64,000 nt of DNA from positions 76,397-140,396 of the forward strand of contig NZ_JAJNOQ010000008.1 of assembly GCF_021044775.1 (NCBI RefSeq), given 5' to 3'. Shown one piece after another: positions 48,936-57,941 of the stretch. The notes below the pieces were generated by a model. It was not told the DNA's origin. It saw nothing but the letters and a program-made list of their open reading frames with translations, and searched no databases. The translations under genes and the position numbers were made by a program. This DNA is from Paraeggerthella hominis. Its GTDB lineage: Bacteria; Actinomycetota; Coriobacteriia; Coriobacteriales; Eggerthellaceae. Every line of letters begins with the position of its first letter. Position 1 is the stretch's first letter.

Positions 48936-50773
48936 CGACTGCACGAATCATGGCGGCAGCCCTCGCCTCCATCGCCGCCTTCCTCCTCGGGAACTCGTAC
49001 GCCGCATGCCTGCTCTCGCTTCCGGGCAGCCCCGCGTCCAACCTCACGGAAGCGGCCAAGCGCCTTCCTTCCTTTCTGCTAGGACACGGCCCCCTCTCGC
49101 TCGAGGCTGCCGCGCTCGCGACGGGGCTCGTGGCCGCCTGCGCCGTGTGGTGCGCCTGGGCGTGGTCGCTCACGCACGGGAACCCGGAGCGGCAGGGCGA
49201 GGAGCACGGCAGCGCCCGCTGGGGCACCGTCCGCGAGGGCAGACGATTCATGAACCTCGAGGACCCCGACAGAAACATCGTCCTCACGAAGCACTTCGGG
49301 ATGGCGATGGACCGGCCCGACCACGACCGACGCTTCGAGCGCAACCGGAACGTGCTCGTGGTGGGCGGCTCCGGCTCCGGGAAGACGAGGGGGTTCTTCG
49401 AGCCCAACATCATGCAGCTGAACTCGAACTACCTCGTGACCGACCCGAAGGGCGAGACGCTGCCCCGGATGGGGCACATGCTCGAAGCCGCGGGATACAA
49501 GATACTGGCGTTCAACACGGTCGACTTCTCCAAGTCCCTCCACTACAACCCCCTGGCGTACATCCGCGACGAGGCGGACATCCTCGAGTTCGTGTCCTGC
49601 CTCATAGAGAACACGACCGGAGACCGCGAGCACGCAGGAGACCCCTTCTGGGAGAACGCCGAGAGGCTCCTCTACGTGGCGCTCATCGGGTACCTGGTGT
49701 ACCGCTGCCCGCCCGAGGACTGCTCGCTGTCGGGGGTGGTCACCCTGCTCTCCCTCGCGAAGGCGAAGGAGTCGGACGAATCGTACCGCAGCCCGCTCGA
49801 CCTGCTTTTCGAGGAGGTGGAGACCGGGATGCGCTGCGTCGCGGCGTTCGGCGGCGACGGCCAGGGCTTCGACCCGACGAGGAGGGCCTCCTACGACCCG
49901 GCAGGCTCCTGCCGGTGGGTCAAGGTCGCCGAGCCCGTCCCCGTCGACTCGGACTTCGCCCTCCTCCACTACAAGATGTTCAAGGACGCCGCGGGAAAGA
50001 CCCTGAAGTCGATCCTGGTCTCCTGCAACACGCGCATGGAGCCTTTCGCCATACCCCAGGTGCGCGAGCTCGTCAGCCGCGACGAGATGGAGCTCGACCG
50101 GCTCGGCGACGCCGAAGGGAGACGGGCGGTGTTCGCCGTCATGTCCGACACCTCCTCCCTCTACTCGTTCCTGTTCTCGATCATGCTCTGGCAGACGATG
50201 AGCATCCTCTGTAAGCGCGCCCTCGTCGAATACGGGGGCTCGCTTCCCGTGCCGGTGACGCTGCTCATGGACGAGTTCGCCAACATCGGGCGGCTGCCCG
50301 ACGTCGAGCGGATGGTGGCGGTCGTGCGCAGCCGCAACATCTCGATGGCATTCGGGCTCCAGTCTCTCTCCCAGCTCAAAGCCGCCTACAAGGACAACGC
50401 GGCGACGATCGTCGACTGCTGCGACACCCTGCTGTTCCTCGGCGGGAAGTCGAACGAGACGGCGAAGGAGATCTCCGAGTCGGTGGGAAAGGAGACCGTG
50501 TCGACCGTCACGTGGAACGAGAGCCGCGGCCAGTCCGCCTCGTCGACCCGGAACTGGAGCACCCTCGAGCGAGACCTCGTGCAGCCCTCCGAGGTGGCGA
50601 GGCTGCCCCGCGACGAGGCGATCGTCCTCATCGCGGGGGCGAACCCGCTGAGGGATCGCAAGTTCGACATCGAGGACCACCGGAGGTGGCGCGAAGTGTA
50701 CCCGGGGCATCCCGGGGCGTCGCACCGCCTGCCCTTCGACTACTCGGAATACATGGAAAGGAGAGATGCCTGA
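48932..50773 (+). CDS. VirD4/TraG-type conjugation coupling ATPase
   Basis: A 613-residue protein with two N-terminal membrane helices (about 5-25 and 50-72), then the coupling-protein ATPase: Walker A VGGSGSGKTRG (about 144-154), NYLVTDPKGETLP, Walker B LLMDEFANIGRLP (about 443-455), the GLQSLSQLKAAY glutamine motif and the LFLGGKSNETAKEIS segment. It links the relaxosome to the transfer channel. It overlaps the preceding gene by 4 bp and shares one base with the next start. Length and motifs match TraG/PcfC of Firmicutes elements. Confidence 0.95.
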   Translation: MTTARIMAAALASIAAFLLGNSYAACLLSLPGSPASNLTEAAKRLPSFLLGHGPLSLEAAALATGLVAACAVWCAWAWSLTHGNPERQGEEHGSARWGTVREGRRFMNLEDPDRNIVLTKHFGMAMDRPDHDRRFERNRNVLVVGGSGSGKTRGFFEPNIMQLNSNYLVTDPKGETLPRMGHMLEAAGYKILAFNTVDFSKSLHYNPLAYIRDEADILEFVSCLIENTTGDREHAGDPFWENAERLLYVALIGYLVYRCPPEDCSLSGVVTLLSLAKAKESDESYRSPLDLLFEEVETGMRCVAAFGGDGQGFDPTRRASYDPAGSCRWVKVAEPVPVDSDFALLHYKMFKDAAGKTLKSILVSCNTRMEPFAIPQVRELVSRDEMELDRLGDAEGRRAVFAVMSDTSSLYSFLFSIMLWQTMSILCKRALVEYGGSLPVPVTLLMDEFANIGRLPDVERMVAVVRSRNISMAFGLQSLSQLKAAYKDNAATIVDCCDTLLFLGGKSNETAKEISESVGKETVSTVTWNESRGQSASSTRNWSTLERDLVQPSEVARLPRDEAIVLIAGANPLRDRKFDIEDHRRWREVYPGHPGASHRLPFDYSEYMERRDA

Positions 50774-50988
50774 TGCTGGCGAACATCATCAACCTGGTCT
50801 CGGGATGCGTGACCTTCCTGGGGGGCTTCCTCATCGTATGGGGCGCCGTCTCGCTCGGCCTCGCCATCCGCGAGCAGCAGGGCGGCGCATCCATAGCGAG
50901 CGCAATATCGACCATCGCCGGCGGCGCAATCATCATCGCCGCCGCCGTCTACTTCGGCATGCTCGACACGAGCTGGCTTCCCGCGTAG
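50773..50988 (+). CDS. small two-TM protein of the conjugation block (Maff2/VirB2-like)
   Basis: A 71-residue protein with two hydrophobic helices (about 8-30 and 44-64) joined by a short polar loop with Gly/Ser-rich ends (REQQGGASIASAIST). A small protein of this form stands between TraG and PrgI in many elements of this class and is compared with VirB2-type pilin or Maff2 proteins. The start codon uses the last base of the TraG stop codon region (TGATG). Confidence 0.6.
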   Translation: MLANIINLVSGCVTFLGGFLIVWGAVSLGLAIREQQGGASIASAISTIAGGAIIIAAAVYFGMLDTSWLPA

Positions 50989-50998
50989 GGGCGACCCG

Positions 50999-51406
50999 AT
51001 GCTGAGCGTGGCGGTCCACAAGGACATCGGGGAGTACACGGAGAAGGTCGTCGGCAAGCTCTCGGCGAGAACGCTCGCGTGCACCGCCGGGGGGCTCGCG
51101 TCCTCCGTGGCGACGGCGGCGGCGCTCAACCTGGCGCTGGGGGTGCCGGTGGACGCGGCGACGCTGCCCGTCATGGCGGCATCGATGCCTTTCTGGCTCA
51201 TGGGCTTCTGGCGCCCGAAGGGCCTCACGGCGGAGAGGTACCTGGCGATGCTCGCGCGCCATGCGCTGTCCGACGGCGTGCTCGTGTACTCGACGGGAAG
51301 CAGGCCCTGGGAGGCGGCCGGGGGAATCGCGTGCCGGCGGGTGGACCGCAGGGCGCGCAGGAGGAGCAGGAGGAAGGGGGCCGAGAAGCGTGGCCGGAAA
51401 GAGTAG
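50999..51406 (+). CDS. PrgI-family (VirB3-like) transfer protein
   Basis: A 135-residue protein with two membrane segments (about 25-45 and 52-72) and a soluble, basic C-terminus. HKDIGEYTEKVVGKLSARTLACTAGGL matches the PrgI-type start, and GFWRPKGLTAERYLAMLARH follows the second helix as in PrgI/VirB3 proteins (typical PxGxxxEk...). It always precedes VirB4 in these elements; here they overlap by 17 bp. Confidence 0.85.
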   Translation: MLSVAVHKDIGEYTEKVVGKLSARTLACTAGGLASSVATAAALNLALGVPVDAATLPVMAASMPFWLMGFWRPKGLTAERYLAMLARHALSDGVLVYSTGSRPWEAAGGIACRRVDRRARRRSRRKGAEKRGRKE

Positions 51407-53882
51407 GGGGCGGAAAGGCGCCGCCAGGGGGAAATCCCTCGAGCGCCGCATCGCCGAGCAGGAGCGCGAGCTCACGGGGCGGATGGCGGAGAAGAGGAGG
51501 ATGCGCCGCGCGGCCCGGGACGTCTACTCCGCCATAGGCTACGACCTGATGTACCCCGACGGGATCGCGCAGGTCGAGGAAGGGCTTTTCAGCCAGACGA
51601 TGGCGTTCGAGGACATCAGCTACCAGTCCGCCCGCGAGGAGAGCCAGCGCGCCATCTTCTCCGGATGGTGCCAGCTGTTCGACTACTTCGGCGCCGACAG
51701 CTGCGTGCAGCTCACCGTGGTCAACCGCCCCATTCCCGCCGAGGAGATCGGGACGAAGAGGTTCTTCCCGACCGACGACCCGCAGACTGCGGCGTACGCG
51801 GAGGAGTACAACCGGATACTCAACGACAAGATGCGGGAAGGCGTGTCCAACCTGGTCAGGGAGCGCTACCTCACCTTCGCCGTGGGCGCGCCCTCCGTCG
51901 ACGCGGCGGTCCCGAGGCTCGCCCGAATGCGCGGGGACGCGGAGCAGACCCTCGCCAAGATGAGAAGCTCCTCCCGAACCCTCTCGGGGGCCGAGCGCAT
52001 CGGCGTCCTGAACGGACTGCTGCGCCCCGGGAAGCCGAACCTGTTCTCCTGGGACGCGGTCGGCGCGAGAGGAGGGCTCACGACGAAGGACTTCGTGTGC
52101 CCCTCCTCCCTCGACTTCAAGCCCGAAGGCAGCGCCTCCTGCTTCAAATCCGGCGACACGTGGTGCCAGGTCCTCGTGCTCGGCAGGTTCGGCAGCGAGC
52201 TGTCGGACCGCTGCCTCGCCGACATCATCGACCTGCCGGTCCCCCTCGCGATCACCCTCCACGTCCAGGCCATGGACAAGTCGAAGGCGGTCGCCTTCGT
52301 GAAGAAGCGGATCGCATGGATGGACAAGGAGATCATCGACGAGCAGATGGGGGCGGTCAAGAAGGGGTACGACTTCCAGATACTGCCCTCCGAGCTCAAA
52401 TACTCGAAGGAGGAGGCGGAGGACCTGCTCGACCATCTCCAGAACAAGAACCAGAGGCTCTACGTCTACACGGGGCTCGTGTACACGTACGCGCCGACGA
52501 GGGAGGGGCTCGACGAGCGGGTGATGCAGATCGTGTCGACGGCGCGGCGCAACTCGATCGAGGCGGACGCCCTCGACTACCGCCAGCGCGAGGGCCTGAA
52601 CTCCATCCTTCCCCTCGGGCACAACCACGTCGAGGTTTCCCGGATGATGACCACCGCACAGGTGGCCATACAGATGCCCTTCGCGACGCAGGAGCTCTCG
52701 CACGAGGGAGGAGGCTACTACGGGCAGAACAAGCAATCTTCGAACCTCGTCCTATGCAACCGGAAGAGGCTTGCGAGCCCCATGGGCTTCGTCGCCGGCA
52801 AGCCCGGATCGGGGAAGTCGTTCTCCGTCAAGCGAGAGATAGAGAACACCATCCTCGCGTACCCCGAGGACGAGATCATCGTCCTCGACCCCGCCGGAGA
52901 GTATTCCCCCGTGGTCGAGGCGAACGGCGGGGAGTGCATACGGTTCGCCCCCGACGCGGACACGCACCTCAACCCGTTCGACCTCTCCGACGTCGCACAC
53001 CAGTCGCGCTCCGCCCAGATGGCCTTCAAGATAGACGCCTTCCTGGCGTTGTCCAGCGCGACCATGGCCGAGGGGGACCAGGGGCTCCCGGAGGCCGACA
53101 AGTCCATCATCAGCCGCTGCGTCGAGCGGGCATACCGCGACGCGGACGAGGAGGGGCGCACCCCCCTTCTCGGGGACTTCCACCGCATCCTGAAAGCGCA
53201 GCCCGAGCCGGAGGCCCGGGACATAGCCCTGCGCTACGAGCGCTACGTGGAGGGCGCTCTCTCTTTCTTCAACCGCCCTTCGAACGTGACGTTCGACCGG
53301 CGCATCACCAATGTCGACTTCAGGGACCTCTCCGAGAACATGCGCGCCTTCGGGATCATCACGGTTCTCGAGTGCGTGCGCAACCGGATGTACCGCAACT
53401 TCGATCGCGGCGTCACCACCTGGCTCTACATCGACGAAGTGCAGAGCCTGTTCGGCCACCCCTCGATCATCGCGTACTTCAGCCGCTTCTGGGCCGAAGG
53501 TCGCAAGTTCAACCTCATCGCCACGGGCATCACCCAGAACAGCGTCTACATGCTCGACCACGAGGAGGCCCGGAACATGGTCCTCAACTCCGACTTCATC
53601 CTCCTTCACAAGCAGTCGCCCCTCGACAGGCGCGCCTGGACCGAGCTGCTCGACATGAGCGCCCAGGAGGCGTCCTACATAGACGAGTCGGTCAGGGCTG
53701 GCGAGGGGCTGCTCATCGCGGGCGGCGCGCGCGTCCCCCTGAAGGACAGCTTCCCCAAGGGGTCCCTCTACGACCTGTTCAACACGAAGCCCGACGAGGT
53801 GGCGGCGCGCAAGCGCGAGGAGGGGTTCAGAAGGCGCGCCGAGAGCAGGCGGAGGAAAGACGGCGGGGTGAGCGCGACGTGA
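51390..53882 (+). CDS. VirB4/TraE-type conjugation ATPase
   Basis: An 830-residue protein. The N-terminal half is the VirB4 N domain with DRYLTF- and QMPFATQEL-type segments; the ATPase has Walker A AGKPGSGKSFSVKRE (about 468-482), VLDPAGEYSPVVEANGG and Walker B WLYIDEVQSLF, then GITQNSVYMLDHEEARNMVLNS. It energises assembly of the mating channel. The GTG at 51390 is chosen for AGGAAGGGGG upstream; it lies within the end of prgI. It overlaps the next gene by 4 bp. Confidence 0.95.
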   Translation: MAGKSRGRKGAARGKSLERRIAEQERELTGRMAEKRRMRRAARDVYSAIGYDLMYPDGIAQVEEGLFSQTMAFEDISYQSAREESQRAIFSGWCQLFDYFGADSCVQLTVVNRPIPAEEIGTKRFFPTDDPQTAAYAEEYNRILNDKMREGVSNLVRERYLTFAVGAPSVDAAVPRLARMRGDAEQTLAKMRSSSRTLSGAERIGVLNGLLRPGKPNLFSWDAVGARGGLTTKDFVCPSSLDFKPEGSASCFKSGDTWCQVLVLGRFGSELSDRCLADIIDLPVPLAITLHVQAMDKSKAVAFVKKRIAWMDKEIIDEQMGAVKKGYDFQILPSELKYSKEEAEDLLDHLQNKNQRLYVYTGLVYTYAPTREGLDERVMQIVSTARRNSIEADALDYRQREGLNSILPLGHNHVEVSRMMTTAQVAIQMPFATQELSHEGGGYYGQNKQSSNLVLCNRKRLASPMGFVAGKPGSGKSFSVKREIENTILAYPEDEIIVLDPAGEYSPVVEANGGECIRFAPDADTHLNPFDLSDVAHQSRSAQMAFKIDAFLALSSATMAEGDQGLPEADKSIISRCVERAYRDADEEGRTPLLGDFHRILKAQPEPEARDIALRYERYVEGALSFFNRPSNVTFDRRITNVDFRDLSENMRAFGIITVLECVRNRMYRNFDRGVTTWLYIDEVQSLFGHPSIIAYFSRFWAEGRKFNLIATGITQNSVYMLDHEEARNMVLNSDFILLHKQSPLDRRAWTELLDMSAQEASYIDESVRAGEGLLIAGGARVPLKDSFPKGSLYDLFNTKPDEVAARKREEGFRRRAESRRRKDGGVSAT

Positions 53883-55567
53883 CCAGGGAAACCCGCCGCT
53901 CCGAGCCCGCGGCGTCGGGCGGCGCCCCGCCGGACCCTCCCGTCAGGGCCGAAGGGGCCGGCGCCGAAGGAATCGCATCGTCCGGCAGGACCGACGCGGT
54001 GAGCGCAGGCCTGGTGTCAGGCGAGGAGAGGTTCGCCGTCCCGGCGCACGGGGGCAAGGCGGCCAGCATGGGCCTCGGAAGGTCACGCCGGCCCGCGTCG
54101 CCTTCGGCCGCAAGGCGGAAGCGGCGGTCCGAGCGGGCGCCGGTCGAAAGCGGGCTGCCGGCGGACGTCCGCAAGGAAGGGGAACGTCGGCGCGCCCCCG
54201 CTCCGACGGCGGCCGCGTACCTGAAGAAAGCGATCGCCGCAGCCGCCGAAAGGGAGGCGGAGGACTCCGACGAGCTCGAAGGGGCGCCGGACGCCGTCCG
54301 GGCCGGGAAGGGCGCGTGGAGGGTGGCCGGCAAGGCGCGCGCGGCGGCCCCCTCCCGCGAGATCAGCGCCGTCCGAAGCGGAGAAGGGGCAAGAGGGAGC
54401 CTGGCCGGGGAAGGGCGAGCCCTGCGCCGCGGCCGAGCCGCGGAGAAAGCGGCGCGCCGCCGGCCCGGAAGGCCGCGGGCGGCACTCCAGGCGGTCGGGA
54501 GGGAGCCCCGCAGGGCCTTCGCCGCCCGCGCCGCAGCGAAGGGAGGAGGGGGCAAAGCCGCGGCTGCGGCCGCAGCCGCGGCCGGTCCCCTTGCGGGGAT
54601 CCTGTCCGGCGTGCTGTGCTTCGTCCTCGCAGCGCTGGCCGTCTCCCAGATTGCGAGCGCGGTCTTCGGGTTCTGGAGCGATGCGGCTTCGAAGGCTTCG
54701 CTCGAGGGGCTGCCTCCGTACATGACGGTGGAGATGGTGGAGGCCGCGCTCGAGTGCCAGGAGGAGTACGGCCATCCGGCGGGCTGCACCCTCGCGCAGA
54801 TCATCTGCGAAAGCGGGCAGGGCGACGGCCTCTCGGCCCTCGCCGAGCGCGACAAGAACCTCTTCGGCATCAAGTGGTCCTCCTCGTTCCTCGGGTGCCC
54901 CGAAGTCGCGGGCAAGAGCTCATGGGCGACGAACGAGGAGGTCGGAGGCCAGGTCGTGGGCATTATGGCCGACTTCACGACGTTCAAGAGCCATCGCGAC
55001 TGCATCGTGTTCCGCTCACGCGTCCTCCTGTCCGGCCCCCCCTACGTCGGCAACGCCCTCATCCGGGAGGCCATAGCCTCGTGCGACTCGGACAGGATGG
55101 CCGAGGGACTGAAGGACGCGGGGTACGCGACCTCTTCGAGCTACGTCGAGGTGCTCAAAGCGGCGATGGACGAATACGGCCTCAGGCGCTTCGACGGGAT
55201 GAGCCTGGAGGACTTCAGGGCGGGCGCCGCCGACGGCGACGCGATCGTCGCCGCGGCGGAAAGCCAGCTGGGGGTGCCGTACGTATGGGGAGGATCGATT
55301 CCCGGGGTCGGCCTCGACTGCTCGGGGCTCACCCAATGGTGCTACGCGCAGGCGGGCATCGACATACCCCGCTACTCCGAGGACCAGGCCGCGTCGGGAA
55401 AGCGCGTCCCCCTCTCGGAAGCGGAGCCGGGGGACATCCTCTGGCGCCCCGGCCACGTCGCCATCTACGTAGGCGGAGACGAGTACATCCACGAGCCCAA
55501 GCCGGGGGACGTGTGCAGGCGGGAGACAGGGATCGCCTACTTCACCTGCGCCGTCCGCTACAGATAG
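53879..55567 (+). CDS. conjugal cell-wall hydrolase: glucosaminidase plus NlpC/P60
   Basis: A 562-residue protein. The first 220 residues are Ala/Arg/Glu-rich and cytoplasmic; a membrane anchor lies at about 237-258. The glucosaminidase/FlgJ-like domain (about 270-430) has the catalytic Glu in AQIICESGQGDG and the segment NLFGIKW. The C-terminal NlpC/P60 domain (about 455-562) has the catalytic Cys in GLDCSGLTQW and His in PGHVAIYV. Such bifunctional hydrolases open peptidoglycan for the transfer channel, like VirB1/Tn916 Orf14. It overlaps virB4 by 4 bp (GTGA). The long charged N-terminal extension is unusual. Confidence 0.9.
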   Translation: MTRETRRSEPAASGGAPPDPPVRAEGAGAEGIASSGRTDAVSAGLVSGEERFAVPAHGGKAASMGLGRSRRPASPSAARRKRRSERAPVESGLPADVRKEGERRRAPAPTAAAYLKKAIAAAAEREAEDSDELEGAPDAVRAGKGAWRVAGKARAAAPSREISAVRSGEGARGSLAGEGRALRRGRAAEKAARRRPGRPRAALQAVGREPRRAFAARAAAKGGGGKAAAAAAAAAGPLAGILSGVLCFVLAALAVSQIASAVFGFWSDAASKASLEGLPPYMTVEMVEAALECQEEYGHPAGCTLAQIICESGQGDGLSALAERDKNLFGIKWSSSFLGCPEVAGKSSWATNEEVGGQVVGIMADFTTFKSHRDCIVFRSRVLLSGPPYVGNALIREAIASCDSDRMAEGLKDAGYATSSSYVEVLKAAMDEYGLRRFDGMSLEDFRAGAADGDAIVAAAESQLGVPYVWGGSIPGVGLDCSGLTQWCYAQAGIDIPRYSEDQAASGKRVPLSEAEPGDILWRPGHVAIYVGGDEYIHEPKPGDVCRRETGIAYFTCAVRYR

Positions 55568-55588
55568 TCAAGAGACAGGAGGACTCCC

Positions 55589-56347
55589 ATGCAGAGGAAG
55601 AACAAGGCGATGATCGCCGCGGCCATCGGCATGGTCGCGATAGTCGTCGCGACGACGGCGGTGCGCTGCTCCATCGCGCATACCGCAGGCCAGGCCGACG
55701 CCGACCCTCCCGCAGCCTCGCTCGAACAGCCCGCCGAGCAGGAGGGCCCGGAGACGGAGCCCGAAGCCGGGGAGGAGACCGACGGGGCGTCCGCCGTCCT
55801 GGAGGAACTGCGGGTCAGCGCGTGGACCGCGGCCGACGGCTCGGGCAAGACGCTCGCCTTCCGCGAGGGATCCTTCGTCGAATCCGATGGGGCCTCAGTC
55901 TCGATGACCGCGTTCGAGGTTGAGGGGTCGGGGTCTTCGGGCGCCCAGCGTTGGCTCGACGTCCTGCTGCTGAAGGACGGGGACGCGGCGGGCGAGTCGG
56001 CCACGATCGTCCTGGACGAGGACGACGAGGTCTCCTCGGTCGCGTGCGACGGGTTCTCCCTTTCCGGGAGATACGTCCGGACGGCGACGTCCGGCGGGAC
56101 GGTCGAGGTGACGGGGCTCGCCGAGCCCTACCCGTCATTGGTGGACGGCAGGACCGACGAGCTAGCGGCGGCGATCTCCGAATGGGCCGCCGGGCACGCG
56201 CCCACCGCCACGAGCGCCTCCTTCGACGGGGAGGTTTTCGTCGACATCGCCGGCGGGCGCGTCAGCGCCACGTTCCATTTGGACGACGACGCCTCGACGA
56301 TCGTCACCGCGGTCTACCGATCCGGCGAGTTCTCCGTCCTCGGTTAG
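55589..56347 (+). CDS. membrane-anchored or secreted conjugation-block protein, unknown
   Basis: A 252-residue protein: an N-terminal anchor (about 7-28), a Pro/Glu/Ala-rich acidic linker (about 35-70) and a C-terminal domain (about 75-252) of predicted beta strands with many Asp/Gly/Thr residues. The C-terminal half resembles the small extracellular NTF2-like/VirB8-like assembly modules of these elements in size and place, but no motif proves it. CAGGAGG precedes the ATG. It stands between the cell-wall hydrolase and the VirB6-like gene. Confidence 0.5.
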   Translation: MQRKNKAMIAAAIGMVAIVVATTAVRCSIAHTAGQADADPPAASLEQPAEQEGPETEPEAGEETDGASAVLEELRVSAWTAADGSGKTLAFREGSFVESDGASVSMTAFEVEGSGSSGAQRWLDVLLLKDGDAAGESATIVLDEDDEVSSVACDGFSLSGRYVRTATSGGTVEVTGLAEPYPSLVDGRTDELAAAISEWAAGHAPTATSASFDGEVFVDIAGGRVSATFHLDDDASTIVTAVYRSGEFSVLG

Positions 56348-56356
56348 GAGGCGACG

Positions 56357-57358
56357 ATGACAGAGACGATCGCGAAGGCCGTCGGGAGCCGCGGGTTCTC
56401 GCTCGCGTTCTCCCTCACCGTCCTCGCGTGCGCCGCATCCCTCGCCCTCCCGGCACCTGCGTTCGCGGGGATCGCGGAGGACATCAACGCATGGCTGTGC
56501 GGGGTGCTGCGAGACACCTGCAACTGGATATTCGCCGGGCAGACCGACATGCTCAGGTCGATCGGCACGGACGGGGTGCTCGCGGCGGACTTCGCGCAGA
56601 TGCTCGGGAGCGCCGGAGAGGTGACGATGTACGACCTCGTGCGAGGCGTGTGGGAGGCGGCGATCCTGCCCATCGGCTGCGGCATGCTCTCGTTCGTGTT
56701 CACCGTCCAGCTCATCAAGGTGTCGCAGCGCATGGACAGCAACGCGAGCATGCCCGGGGTCAAGGAGGTCGTGTTCATGCTCGTCTTCTTCGCCGTGTTC
56801 CTGTTCCTGATTCAGAACAGCTTCGACCTCATGCAGGCGGTCTACCAGGTGGTCCAGCTCGCGATAGACCGCGTGACGGGCCTTTTCGGGACCGGATCCG
56901 AGCTCGACCTCGAGGCGGTATCCATCACCACGACGGACGACGACGTCGCGGCGCTGGTCGCCATGCTCGTCGTCGCCCTCGTGAGCTGGCTGGTGGTCAT
57001 CGTCGCCTACGTGGTTGCTCTCGTCGTGAGCTGGGCGCGCGCCATCCAGATCTACGTGATGGCCGCGTTCAGCCCCATCCCGCTCGCCCTCGTCTCGCTC
57101 GACGAGACGAGGCAGATGGGCGTCGGGTACCTGAAGAACTTCGCCGCCGTCTGCCTCGCCGGGATCATCATCCTCGTGCTCCTCGTCTCGTTCCCCATCG
57201 TCCTGGGCGGGCTCAACGCCGCGAGCGTCGGCGCTCCGGTGGTCGACTCCATCGTCGGCGGCCTGTCCTACGCGCTCCAGTACCTGGCGATGTGCGTGCT
57301 CCTGATCCTCTCGCTCGTGAAGAGCGGCGCATGGGCGCGCGACATCCTGGGCGGGTGA
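56357..57358 (+). CDS. VirB6/TrbL-like polytopic transfer protein with signal peptide
   Basis: A 333-residue protein beginning with a cleavable signal peptide (about 1-37, ending ...LPAPAFA-GI) and followed by six or so membrane helices (about 95-330). The segment VVSWARAIQIYVMAAFSPIPLALVSLDETRQMGVGYLKNF is typical of the CD1112/TrsL-like membrane channel proteins of Gram-positive elements. It is probably the inner-membrane channel of the mating apparatus. The start codon lies 9 bp after the upstream stop with GGAGG before it. Confidence 0.8.
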   Translation: MTETIAKAVGSRGFSLAFSLTVLACAASLALPAPAFAGIAEDINAWLCGVLRDTCNWIFAGQTDMLRSIGTDGVLAADFAQMLGSAGEVTMYDLVRGVWEAAILPIGCGMLSFVFTVQLIKVSQRMDSNASMPGVKEVVFMLVFFAVFLFLIQNSFDLMQAVYQVVQLAIDRVTGLFGTGSELDLEAVSITTTDDDVAALVAMLVVALVSWLVVIVAYVVALVVSWARAIQIYVMAAFSPIPLALVSLDETRQMGVGYLKNFAAVCLAGIIILVLLVSFPIVLGGLNAASVGAPVVDSIVGGLSYALQYLAMCVLLILSLVKSGAWARDILGG

Positions 57359-57443
57359 TCGGGGTGGAGCCCCGTCCCGCTCGCCCTGAGGGCGGCCGGC
57401 GGAAGGCGCCGGCCGCGAAAGACAGCATCGGAAAGGAGAAGAA

Positions 57444-57932
57444 ATGGCAGAGAAGAAGAACGTCTACGTCTCGCTCCACGAGGCGTTCGTCCGTGAGGGC
57501 ATCCAGTACACGGACAGGAGGACGGGCGAGCAGAGGTCGTTCAACGTCGTCCGCCTGCCCCCCGACACCGTCATCGACGGCAGGGACGTCGGCGGCTACG
57601 AGTTCAGCCCGCTCTACGTGAACCCTTCGAGGTTCCGCGGGGAGCACTGGAGGGACGTGCCGCTCCTCGCGGACCGGGAGGTGCGCCTGAGCAGGTCGGT
57701 GCTCGACGCCGAAGGCAGGCCGATCCTCGGAGAGGACGGCCGGCGGCAGAAGGAGACCGTGACGGTCACGCCCTCCCAGATAAGGGACGCGCTCTCGGAG
57801 GCGAGGAAGCGCTACGCGGAGGAGAACGCACGCGACGGAAGGGGCCTGGCAGAGCGGGCCGCGGAGGCGAAGGGAGCCTCCGAGAGCATGGAGAGGGGCG
57901 GCGCGCGCCCTTTCGCCCGTGACGCGAGATAG
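57444..57932 (+). CDS. conserved soluble protein of the element, unknown function
   Basis: A 162-residue protein without membrane segments: an N-terminal compact part (about 1-70, with the run RLPPDTVIDGRDVGGYEFSP) and a charged helical C-terminus with an Arg/Glu/Ala-rich tail. I do not recognise it. AAAGGAGAAG precedes the ATG. It lies 85 bp after the VirB6-like gene and 9 bp before the large adhesin gene, so it is probably cotranscribed with them. A single-strand-DNA-binding or regulatory role is possible, but nothing in the sequence shows it. Confidence 0.55.
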   Translation: MAEKKNVYVSLHEAFVREGIQYTDRRTGEQRSFNVVRLPPDTVIDGRDVGGYEFSPLYVNPSRFRGEHWRDVPLLADREVRLSRSVLDAEGRPILGEDGRRQKETVTVTPSQIRDALSEARKRYAEENARDGRGLAERAAEAKGASESMERGGARPFARDAR

Positions 57933-57941
57933 GAGGAGAAG